A DNA stretch of 5,517 nt from Halobacteriales archaeon (GTDB taxonomy: Archaea; Thermoplasmatota; SW-10-69-26; JACQPN01; JAIVGT01). The first letter of the stretch is position 1, and each line of letters starts with the position of its first letter. Made by a program: the position numbers and the translations under genes. Below the pieces are notes generated by a model. The model did no database searches, had not been told where the DNA came from, and worked only from the letters and a program-made list of their open reading frames with translations. This document shows, piece after piece, positions 1-4,683 of this stretch. Location: NCBI GenBank assembly GCA_020201485.1, contig JAIVGT010000272.1, positions 1 to 5,517 of the forward strand, read 5' to 3'.

Positions 1-549
1 GCCGTCGCCGTCGAGGTCCGCCACCGCCACCCCGCCGTCCATGCCCTGGGGCGCGCTCGGGTCGCAGTCCTTGAGCGTGACCTGGAAGCGCTCGCGGAAG
101 TCCAGGGTGCCGTCGCGCTCCCGGCCGTCGAGCGTCCAGGCGCTGACGATGCCGGCGCTGTTCGGGGCGATGATGCTCATGGCCTCGCCGCGCGCCAAGC
201 GCGCCACGCTCACCGGGTTGATGGGCTGCGCTGCCCAGCCGGTCGGGTAGCGCGGCACGAGCGTCGCCTTGAGCTGCCCGGTCACGCCGTCCACGACCAC
301 GACGTCGCGGTCCGTGTTCTGGTCCACGATGTCCACGTGCCCGTCGCCGTCCACGTCGACGAGCGTCGGGCCGGGCGAGTCGAACGCTTCCCACATGCGC
401 GCCGGGTGCGCCACGCTGCTGTCGATGACGCGCACGACCGGATCCGGGCTCGCCGCCGCCGGCCCGACGAGCGACGCGCTCAGCAGGAACGCAAGGAGCG
501 CGGTCGCGGCGAACACACGGAACCGGGGACGCGGCTGGACCAGGCGCAT
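1..549 (-). CDS. Secreted FG-GAP/VCBS repeat protein, N-terminal part (runs off the left edge)
   Basis: The frame is open from an ATG at 549 down to base 1 (183 codons) with no stop, so the C-terminus lies outside the window. The N-terminus looks like a Sec signal peptide: basic residues 1-11, a hydrophobic stretch at about 12-30 (VFAATALLAFLLSASLVG), and an AAA-S cleavage candidate near residues 31-34. The mature part has a calcium-loop motif DVDGDGHVDIVD at residues 65-76. A second, DLDGDG, sits at residues 178-183 just as the window ends. Such Dx[DN]xDGxxD loops spaced about 110 residues apart are typical of FG-GAP/VCBS repeats, which build integrin-alpha-like beta-propellers on the cell surface. 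Its partner or substrate cannot be told from this part. A GAGGG stretch 7 nt upstream of the ATG is a plausible ribosome-binding site. Confidence is high for a secreted FG-GAP-type protein and low for any specific role. Confidence 0.85.
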   Translation of the reverse strand, partial: MRLVQPRPRFRVFAATALLAFLLSASLVGPAAASPDPVVRVIDSSVAHPARMWEAFDSPGPTLVDVDGDGHVDIVDQNTDRDVVVVDGVTGQLKATLVPRYPTGWAAQPINPVSVARLARGEAMSIIAPNSAGIVSAWTLDGRERDGTLDFRERFQVTLKDCDPSAPQGMDGGVAVADLDGDG

Positions 550-620
550 CAGCAAACCCTCAACCCCTCCCCGGCGGGAGCGGCTTTCAAGCTTCCGGCA
601 GCAGCGCAAGGCACGCCGCG

Positions 621-634
621 GCGTTCGCGAACGC
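621..634. repeat. 14-bp perfect palindrome in the 550-652 spacer
   Basis: GCGTTCGCGAACGC is a perfect palindrome. It sits between the end of the Rossmann-protein gene (stop at 653-655) and the start of the secreted FG-GAP gene (549), both reading leftward. It could be an operator for the FG-GAP gene about 72 nt away, or part of a transcript end for the upstream operon. No T-tract follows it on the minus strand, so a terminator is less likely. The rest of this roughly 100-nt spacer shows no further gene and no clear TATA box. Confidence 0.4.
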
Positions 635-652
635 ATCGCATCGCCGCGCGCG

Positions 653-1537
653 TCAGGCGCTGGCGAGCGCCTCGCGCAACGCCTCCTGGTGCGGCTGGAA
701 GCGGAGGCCGAGGTCGCGCTCCGCCTCGGCCGCGTCGCCGACGTGGCCCTCGAACAGCATCTCCAGCTCCTCGCGCGTCGCCGGGAACCAGGCGAAGCGC
801 TGCAGCAGGCCGGCCAGGGGGAGCAGCAGAGCGGCGGGCGCCGGGGCGAGCACCGGCTTCTTCCCGAGCGCCCCGGCCAGCGTGCGCAGGTACCGCTCCC
901 ACGTGTAGCGGTCCGGGCCGGCGAGGACGTAGGCCTTGCCGATGCTGCGCGGCTCGGCCAAGGCGCGGGCGAAGGCCTCGGCCACGTCGCGCTTCGCGAC
1001 GGGCTGGATCTCGAACTTCCCGCCGGCGAAGCTCGGCCAGACCGGGGCCTTGCCTAGGAGCTGGGCGAACTCCTGGTCGAAGCCGATGGCTCGGCCCTCC
1101 GCCGGGCCGGTGATGAGCGTGGGGCGGAAGATGGTCCAGGCCAGGCCGCTGTCGCGCACGATGCGCTCCGCCGCGAGCTTCGTCCGCTGGTAGCCGGTCC
1201 GGCCGCGCTCCACGCCGCTCGCGCTCATGTGCAGGAAGCGCTTCGCGCCCGCCTGCCGCGCCGCCTGCACGGAGTTGCGCGTGGCTTGGACGTGGAGCTG
1301 CTCGAACGTCGCGCCGCCCTTCTCCCGGCGCAGGCCGACGAGGTGGACGAAGGCGTCGTGGCCCCGCACCGCCCCAGCGAAGCTGGCGAGGTCCGTGACG
1401 TCGCCGCGCGCGGCGGTCGCGCCGGGCGGAGGCGGGGCGCGGTGCGCGAGGCACGTGACCTCGTGGCCGTGGGCGAGGAGGGCCCGGACGACGGCGGGGC
1501 CGACGAAGCCCGTTCCTCCGGTGACGAAGACGCGCAT
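653..1537 (-). CDS. NAD(P)-binding epimerase/dehydratase-like protein (atypical SDR, complex I NDUFA9-like)
   Basis: This is a complete 294-residue protein from ATG 1537 to a stop at 653-655. The N-terminal TGGTGFVG (residues 6-13) is the extended-SDR nucleotide-binding GxxGxxG loop, and GDV at 45-47 is the conserved acidic turn of the Rossmann fold. HLVGLRREKG (65-74), FLHMSASGV (101-109), YQRTK (116-120, the YxxxK pair), WTIFRPTLITGP (134-145) and a QPV..RDVAEA block (178-188) match the NDUFA9-like/NAD(P)H-binding branch. The length is usual for that branch. Members bind NAD(P)H and may act as chaperone-like assembly factors or as reductases or epimerases on unknown substrates; the substrate cannot be read here. 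It lies 22 nt behind the uracil-DNA glycosylase on the same strand, so it is probably co-transcribed with it. No clear Shine-Dalgarno sequence precedes the ATG, and the spacer is filled by a hairpin. The protein looks cytosolic, with no signal peptide. Confidence 0.88.
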   Translation of the reverse strand: MRVFVTGGTGFVGPAVVRALLAHGHEVTCLAHRAPPPPGATAARGDVTDLASFAGAVRGHDAFVHLVGLRREKGGATFEQLHVQATRNSVQAARQAGAKRFLHMSASGVERGRTGYQRTKLAAERIVRDSGLAWTIFRPTLITGPAEGRAIGFDQEFAQLLGKAPVWPSFAGGKFEIQPVAKRDVAEAFARALAEPRSIGKAYVLAGPDRYTWERYLRTLAGALGKKPVLAPAPAALLLPLAGLLQRFAWFPATREELEMLFEGHVGDAAEAERDLGLRFQPHQEALREALASA

Positions 1538-1538
1538 G

Positions 1539-1559
1539 CCCGGGCAACGCGCTGCCGGG
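1539..1559 (-). promoter_or_regulatory. Hairpin filling the glycosylase-Rossmann gene spacer
   Basis: Bases 1539-1546 pair with 1553-1559. On the plus strand CCCGG, a bulged G at 1544, then CA pairs with TGCCGGG, around a 6-base loop. The hairpin occupies nearly the whole 22-nt gap between the glycosylase stop (1560-1562) and the next start codon (1535-1537). A ribosome ending on the first gene would cover or melt it, so coupling is possible. In DNA this GC-rich, chance hairpins are common and the function is inferred. Confidence 0.3.
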
Positions 1560-2081
1560 TCAAGGTTGCAGCGCCGCCTGCAGCGATGCGGCGAGGGCCG
1601 CGACCTCGGGCTCCCAGCCCTTGCCCCCCCGGCGGAGGTACCACGACGGATGCCTCACGCGCAGGTGCGCGACGCCCTTGCGCTCCAGGAAGCCGTGCGC
1701 CGTGCCGCCGACGGCGACGACGACGCGCGGCTGCACGAAACCGAGGAAGCCGCGCAGGTGCGGCCAGCACGCCTCCATCTCTACGGCGTGCGGCTTGCGG
1801 TTGTCCGGGGGGCGGCAGCGCACGATGTTCGTGATGCACCAGTCGTCGCCGATGCCGAGCTCGCCAAGCCAGCGGTCGAGGAGCTGTCCGCTCCGCCCCA
1901 CGAACGGCTCCCCGCGCGCGTCCTCCTCCGCGCCTGGCCCTTCGCCGACGAACAGCACGCGCGCGTCGAGCCGGCCGCGCCAGACCACGACCTGGGTCCG
2001 GCCTTCGCACAGCGCGCATCGGCGGCAGGCGGCGTCGAGTGGGAGCGCTTGCCCGGTGCGCGGGTGGGTCAGCGCCGGCAC
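1560..2081 (-). CDS. Family 4 uracil-DNA glycosylase (iron-sulfur)
   Basis: The enzyme removes uracil from DNA at the start of base excision repair. Numbered from the GTG at 2081, the protein has 173 residues. The family-4 iron-sulfur cysteines are present: C19 and C22 (CRRC), then C89 and C105 with the characteristic 16-residue offset; C25 is an extra cysteine. The active-site block GEGPGAEED (46-54) leads into GEPFVGRSGQLL (57-68). N85 followed by RCRPPDNR (88-95) and the catalytic-loop HPSWYLR (144-150) complete the signature. Start choice: a TTG at 2099 would add six residues and is the furthest possible start, because a TAA lies at 2105-2103 in frame. The GTG at 2081 is about 26 bases from the centre of the TATA-like TTATTTAA (2110-2103), which suits leaderless initiation, and I prefer it. 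It is the first gene of an operon with the Rossmann protein and is divergent from rpl15e. Confidence 0.92.
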   Translation of the reverse strand: MPALTHPRTGQALPLDAACRRCALCEGRTQVVVWRGRLDARVLFVGEGPGAEEDARGEPFVGRSGQLLDRWLGELGIGDDWCITNIVRCRPPDNRKPHAVEMEACWPHLRGFLGFVQPRVVVAVGGTAHGFLERKGVAHLRVRHPSWYLRRGGKGWEPEVAALAASLQAALQP

Positions 2082-2101
2082 GCCCGGGCAGCGGGCCAAG
2101 C

Positions 2102-2111
2102 ATTAAATAAG
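2102..2111. promoter_or_regulatory. TATA-like element in the divergent promoter region
   Basis: ATTAAATAA (minus strand TTATTTAAT) is a conspicuous AT-rich island in otherwise very GC-rich DNA. On the minus strand it is placed correctly for a transcript starting near 2080, at the GTG start of the glycosylase. On the plus strand it would start rpl15e transcripts near 2134, giving a leader of about 125 nt. The near-symmetric core may serve both directions. No strong purine-rich BRE is evident on either side, so the preferred direction is uncertain. Confidence 0.55.
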
Positions 2112-2131
2112 TCTGGCTCCTTGGCCCGGCC

Positions 2132-2173
2132 GCGGGCTCCGGCCCGCTGGGAATGTAGGGCATCGTCATGCCT
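2132..2173 (+). promoter_or_regulatory. Two hairpins in the presumed rpl15e leader
   Basis: GCGGGC (2132-2137) pairs perfectly with GCCCGC (2142-2147) around a TCCG loop. GGGCAT (2158-2163) pairs with ATGCCT (2168-2173), with one G-U pair at the base, around a CGTC loop. If rpl15e is transcribed from the element at 2102-2111, the first hairpin begins at about the transcript's 5' end. Leader hairpins could serve autogenous control by eL15 or mRNA stability. Neither role is shown by the sequence. The remainder of 2174-2249 holds no recognised element. Confidence 0.3.
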
Positions 2174-2249
2174 CGGCCTGCGCGACGCGCGGGTCCCTGC
2201 TTGGCTCCCCGCCCCGAACCCCGCACGCGCCGCGCGAGAGCGACGCATC

Positions 2250-2254
2250 GGTGA
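2250..2254 (+). promoter_or_regulatory. Shine-Dalgarno site of rpl15e that decides its start
   Basis: GGTGA lies 5 nt upstream of the ATG at 2260 and matches the archaeal anti-Shine-Dalgarno sequence. The in-frame GTG at 2251 is part of this site, so the ATG at 2260 is the true start. Confidence 0.7.
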
Positions 2255-2259
2255 GCACC

Positions 2260-2892
2260 ATGAGCAAGTCCGCCTACAAGTACATGGGCGAAGCCTACCG
2301 CAAGCCGCGCCACGGCGCGCACGCGGAACTCTACCGCCAGCGCCTCATCCAGTGGCGCGCCGAGCCGGTCATCACCCGCGCCGAGCGCCCCACGCGCCTC
2401 GACCGCGCCCGCTCGCTGGGCTACAAGGCCAAGCAGGGCTACGTCATCGTGCGCGTCCGCGTCCGCCGCGGCGGCCTGCGCAAGCAGCGCCACCAGCGCG
2501 CGCGCAAGCCCTCGAAGACCGGCGTCCTGAAGATCACGATGAAGAAGAGCATCCAGCGCATCGCCGAGGAGCGCGCCGCGCGCCGCTACCCGAACCTGGA
2601 GGCGCTGAACAGCTACTGGGTGGGCGAGGACGGCAAGCACAAGTTCTACGAGGTCATCCTCGTGGACCCGGCGCACCCCGTCATCCAGAGCGACCCGAAG
2701 ATCAACTGGATCACGCACGTGCAGCACCAGGACCGCGCGAACCGCGGCCTGACGAGCGCGGGCCGGAAGGGCCGTGGCCTCAAGGGCAAGGGCAAGGGCT
2801 ACGAGCGCATGCGCCCGAGCGTGCACCAGAACTGGAAGCGCCGCCAGGGCCACAACGTCAAGCACTTCCAGGGGCCGCGCCGCCGCGAGTGA
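2260..2892 (+). CDS. rpl15e: 50S ribosomal protein eL15 (L15e)
   Basis: This is a 210-residue, very basic protein of the large ribosomal subunit. It belongs to the eL15 family, found in archaea and eukaryotes but absent from bacteria. The N-terminus [13 protein letters not shown] (4-16) corresponds to the family's YxYixeaw/y-K-P start. Next come [20 protein letters not shown] (43-62, 20 residues), the basic [13 protein letters not shown], the [19 protein letters not shown] helix (96-114), [20 protein letters not shown] (117-136) and the glycine/arginine-rich rRNA-contacting stretch [20 protein letters not shown] (161-180). The length is slightly above the usual 190-200 residues because of a basic C-terminal tail ending PRRRE. 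The Shine-Dalgarno GGTGA at 2250-2254 sets the ATG. The gene is divergent from the glycosylase and is followed by a terminator-like hairpin. In many archaea it precedes exosome and RNase P genes, and the next gene here agrees with that. Confidence 0.97.
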   Translation: MSKSAYKYMGEAYRKPRHGAHAELYRQRLIQWRAEPVITRAERPTRLDRARSLGYKAKQGYVIVRVRVRRGGLRKQRHQRARKPSKTGVLKITMKKSIQRIAEERAARRYPNLEALNSYWVGEDGKHKFYEVILVDPAHPVIQSDPKINWITHVQHQDRANRGLTSAGRKGRGLKGKGKGYERMRPSVHQNWKRRQGHNVKHFQGPRRRE

Positions 2893-2951
2893 GCGTGGAG
2901 CGCGAGGGCCCGCCCGCAGGGCCCGAGCGCGGAACGCTCCGCCGCTGTCCC

Positions 2952-2979
2952 GGGGCGCTCGCGCCCCAATCCTTTTCTT
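2952..2979 (+). terminator. Hairpin plus T-tract terminator after rpl15e
   Basis: GGGGCG (2952-2957) pairs perfectly with CGCCCC (2962-2967) around CTCG. It is followed by the T-rich TCCTTTTCTT (2970-2979), the only clear T-tract in this neighbourhood. It sits 60 nt past the rpl15e stop and 22 nt before the start of the COG1325 gene. The arrangement resembles an intrinsic terminator. Archaeal termination depends mainly on the T-tract. It may act as a partial stop that lowers downstream expression. Confidence 0.6.
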
Positions 2980-3001
2980 CCTGTCCGCGCTCCAGCGCAG
3001 C

Positions 3002-3451
3002 GTGCATTTCGCCCACAACGCCGTGCTGCGCGTGCACTGCCACGCCACGGAGGAGGAGGACCACGTGCGGCAGGCGCTGGCGTTGCTGAGCGGCGCGCAC
3101 GAGGTCACGCGCGGCCTGGCCGAGGGGCACCACAAGAACCCCATCGTCGTGCTCGAGGTCGTGGCGCAGAAGAAGCAGGCCGACGCCGTGTGGGGGCGCA
3201 TCCGCGCGGCGAAGCCCCTGGCCCAGCAGCTCCTGGCCGAGGCGGAGCGGCGCACGGACGACACGGGCATGTTCTACGCGCGCTTCGACAAGCAGCGCGC
3301 CTACCTCGGCGAGCTCGTCCTGGCCCAAGGGGACGATGCCATCCACCTGCGGAGCAAGATCGCCGCCCATCCGGCGAAGAAGGGCCCGGCCCTGGAGCTG
3401 CTCCGCGCCTTCCTCACGGCCGAAGGCCCGGTCCGTTCGCCACAAGCTTGA
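3002..3451 (+). CDS. COG1325-type RNA-binding protein (exosome-associated, former DUF54 family)
   Basis: This 149-residue protein matches the archaeal RNA_binding/DUF54 family (COG1325), predicted from gene context to act with the exosome. Seen here: a first strand VLRVHCHATEEEDHV (8-22), where HATE-E-x-x-V is the family signature; LAEGHHKNPIVVLEV (39-53), with the GHxxNPI turn; and a helix ending QLLAEAERR. It closes with FYARFDKQRAYLGELVL (91-107), GDDAIHL and KIAAHPAKKGPALELLRAFL. The GTG at 3002 is the best start: it precedes the first strand by the expected few residues and gives the usual family length, and no ATG lies just upstream. No Shine-Dalgarno sequence is visible, and a terminator-like element lies directly upstream, so expression may depend on read-through or a leaderless transcript. 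The next gene starts 25 nt later. An RNA-binding role is family knowledge; the exact substrate is unknown. Confidence 0.88.
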   Translation: MHFAHNAVLRVHCHATEEEDHVRQALALLSGAHEVTRGLAEGHHKNPIVVLEVVAQKKQADAVWGRIRAAKPLAQQLLAEAERRTDDTGMFYARFDKQRAYLGELVLAQGDDAIHLRSKIAAHPAKKGPALELLRAFLTAEGPVRSPQA

Positions 3452-3478
3452 TGGCGCGCACGGGCATCGAAGCGCCAT
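3451..3478 (+). promoter_or_regulatory. Stop-to-start inverted repeat suggesting translational coupling
   Basis: ATGGCGC (3451-3457) is a perfect inverted repeat of GCGCCAT (3472-3478), separated by 14 nt. The left arm begins at the last base of the COG1325 stop codon (TGA, 3449-3451). The right arm contains the first two bases of the next start codon (ATG, 3477-3479). In the mRNA this 7-bp stem would hide the start codon until a ribosome reaches the upstream stop. No Shine-Dalgarno sequence precedes the downstream ATG, which fits coupling. The mechanism is inferred. Confidence 0.45.
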
Positions 3479-4514
3479 GCGCCTGCCGAAGCCGAGCATC
3501 CAGCTGCGCAAGAAGCCGAGCGAGGCACCGGGCGAGATGCGCTTCCTGCCGCTCGAATACCGGCCGGCGACCGGGCGGGCTCCCGCCATGCCGCCCAGCC
3601 CGCCGCAGCTCGCTTCGCCTGCCCCCGCGCACATCCCCGAGGCCGCGCCCCGCATCGCCATGCCGAGCGAGACGCGCGACGTCCCCGCGCCCGTGCCCGA
3701 GGAGCCGCTCGCGGCCCAGGTCGAGGAGCCGGCGCCGAAGCGGGGCGATGCCTCCGCGCCGGCGCGCCGGTACGCCCTGCCGAAGCTGAGGCTTCCGACC
3801 CGGGAACCCGCGGAGGAGACCGCGCCATCGGAGCCTGCGGAGCGCCGGTTCGGGCTCCCGGTCCGCAAGCCCCGCGCGGAAGCGCCGCACGTCGAACCCG
3901 CTCAGGGCGCCACGCCTCCGAAGCCCAGGTTCCCACTTCCGGGCCGCGCCCAGCCGGCAGCCGTGCCGAGCGACGCTCCGAGCGGCGCTCCGGCGGAGGA
4001 GCCTGCCAAGCGGCGGTTCGCCCTGCCGATGCGGAAGAAGCTCGCACCGCCCGCCGTCGAGCCCGAGCCGGGGCCCGTGGAAGCGCCCCCCGCTCCGGAT
4101 GCGCCCGCGAAGAAGCGTTTCGCCCTCCCGGCGCGGAAGAACCCCGCGCCCGAGCCCGTCGCGGCAGCACCCGAGGCCCCAAAGCGCGCCTTCACGTTCG
4201 GCCGCAAGAAGCCGGAGCTCCCGGAGATGTCCTCCGAGCCCGCGCCTCCCGCGCCCGAACCGGCGCCGGAGCCGGCGACCGTCGTCGCGACCCCGACGAT
4301 CCCCGCCCCGGCCGCGCTCCCGCCTCCGCCCCCGATGCCCGTCGCCGCGGCGCTGCCGGCGACCGACTTCGACAGCCTGCACCTGCGCGTCGACCGCATC
4401 GTGGACGAGAAGCGCCGCGCCGTGCGCCGCGACCCGAGGAGCCTCGACCAGAAGGTGGACGAGCTCGTCGCGGGGAAGGCGCAGCCGAAGGACGATGCGG
4501 GCGCGGGGATTTGA
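3477..4514 (+). CDS. Unrecognised low-complexity protein with a basic-aromatic motif array
   Basis: I do not recognise this 345-residue protein. There is no signal peptide or membrane segment. Residues 1-96 are Pro/Ala-rich with basic patches (LRKKP at 10-14, MRFLPLEYR at 21-29). Residues 97-245 carry six copies of a motif close to [KR][KR][FY]x[LF][PG]x[RK]: RRYALPKLR, RRFGLPVRK, PRFPLPGR, RRFALPMRK, KRFALPARK and RAFTFGRKK. Their aromatic residues are at 99, 125, 152, 181, 215 and 239. The linkers are Pro/Ala/Glu-rich and probably disordered. Residues 246-295 are nearly all Pro, Ala and Glu. Residues 296-336 (DFDSLHLRVDRIVDEKRR onward) look like a charged helical end domain. The motifs use different synonymous codons, so conservation is at protein level. 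The ATG at 3477 follows the COG1325 gene by 25 nt, within a start-hiding hairpin. The last residues are encoded by the antisense strand of tRNA-Gly. A multivalent binding scaffold is a guess. Confidence 0.75.
   Translation: MRLPKPSIQLRKKPSEAPGEMRFLPLEYRPATGRAPAMPPSPPQLASPAPAHIPEAAPRIAMPSETRDVPAPVPEEPLAAQVEEPAPKRGDASAPARRYALPKLRLPTREPAEETAPSEPAERRFGLPVRKPRAEAPHVEPAQGATPPKPRFPLPGRAQPAAVPSDAPSGAPAEEPAKRRFALPMRKKLAPPAVEPEPGPVEAPPAPDAPAKKRFALPARKNPAPEPVAAAPEAPKRAFTFGRKKPELPEMSSEPAPPAPEPAPEPATVVATPTIPAPAALPPPPPMPVAAALPATDFDSLHLRVDRIVDEKRRAVRRDPRSLDQKVDELVAGKAQPKDDAGAGI
3765..4211 (+). repeat. Six degenerate coding repeats (basic-aromatic LP motif)
   Basis: Within the 345-residue protein, codons for R97 to K245 contain six spaced copies of a 9-residue motif at intervals of 26, 27, 29, 34 and 24 residues. 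The best pair is RRFALPMRK and KRFALPARK, encoded with different codons (for example CTG CCG versus CTC CCG, CGG versus CGT). The array is therefore an old, diverged protein-level repeat and not a recent DNA duplication. Confidence 0.65.
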
Positions 4515-4569
4515 ACCCCGGTTACAGCCTTGGCAAGGCTGAGTGATAGCCAGACTACACTACACCCGC
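4496..4569 (-). tRNA. tRNA-Gly(GCC)
   Basis: Read on the minus strand from 4569, all arms fold. The acceptor GCGGGTG pairs with CGCCCGC, including one G-U. The D-arm has GTG/CAC and a GG in its loop. The anticodon arm is CAGCC-TTGCCAA-GGCTG with anticodon GCC, followed by a 4-nt variable loop and the T-arm CGGGG-TTCAAAT-CCCCG. The discriminator A is at 4496. CCA is not encoded and there is no intron. The 3' end overlaps the last 19 nt of the convergent 345-residue protein gene. A TATA-like element lies about 29 nt upstream. Confidence 0.96.
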
Positions 4570-4594
4570 GACGGGCGCGGCCATGCGCTTGCCC

Positions 4595-4602
4595 CTATTT
4601 GA
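4595..4602 (-). promoter_or_regulatory. TATA box of tRNA-Gly
   Basis: On the minus strand TCAAATAG lies centred about 29 nt upstream of the tRNA-Gly 5' end at 4569. It is an AT-rich island in a GC-rich spacer and is correctly spaced for TBP/TFB-driven initiation a base or two before the mature tRNA. Confidence 0.6.
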
Positions 4603-4629
4603 CGCTTGCGCGGAGGCGGCGCGGGCGTT

Positions 4630-4644
4630 TTCGCGCCTCGCGAA
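4630..4644. repeat. Inverted repeat between the two tRNA genes
   Basis: TTCGCG (4630-4635) and CGCGAA (4639-4644) form a perfect 6-bp inverted repeat around CCT. It lies about 60 nt upstream of tRNA-Gly and about 40 nt upstream of tRNA-Leu, in their shared divergent spacer (4570-4683). It shares CGCGAACG with the palindrome at 621-634. No good TATA box is visible for tRNA-Leu at the expected place; only a CATGCTCATGCT direct repeat is seen at 4649-4660. Confidence 0.3.
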
Positions 4645-4683
4645 CGGGCATGCTCATGCTCCGCGGGCCCGTTGCGCGCGCAC

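Noticed and set aside
2251..2259. GTG start three codons upstream of the rpl15e ATG
   Set aside because: This GTG is part of the GGTGA Shine-Dalgarno site for the ATG at 2260.
2900..2947. Inverted repeats GGGCCC/GGGCCC and GAGCG/CGCTC after rpl15e
   Set aside because: They are short GC repeats of the kind expected by chance here. Only the hairpin next to the T-tract has supporting context.
1227..3089. A 620-codon open frame on the plus strand
   Set aside because: It is antisense to two recognisable enzymes and overlaps rpl15e in another frame. Its product has no family features.
1225..3270. A 681-codon open frame on the minus strand
   Set aside because: It runs antisense to rpl15e and in another frame across the glycosylase, and its product is an Arg/Ala-rich low-complexity chain. 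In DNA this GC-rich, stop codons are rare in shadow frames.
3451..3789. ATG overlapping the COG1325 stop as TGATG, which looks like a coupled start
   Set aside because: Its frame gives about 113 codons of Arg/Ser-rich shadow sequence. The repeat-bearing frame starts at 3477.
2858..3868. Minus-strand open frame of 336 codons opposite the COG1325 gene
   Set aside because: The plus strand encodes a protein with clear COG1325 motifs. The minus product is compositionally biased shadow sequence.
3414..4399. Minus-strand open frames (Gly/Arg- and Ser/Ala/Gly-rich) opposite the motif-array gene
   Set aside because: The plus-strand frame has protein-level repeats with synonymous codon variation and a sensible C-terminal helix. 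The minus frames show only the complementary composition.
4649..4660. CATGCTCATGCT as the TATA box of tRNA-Leu
   Set aside because: The spacing is right, but the sequence is half GC and unlike a TATA box, so I note only the direct repeat.
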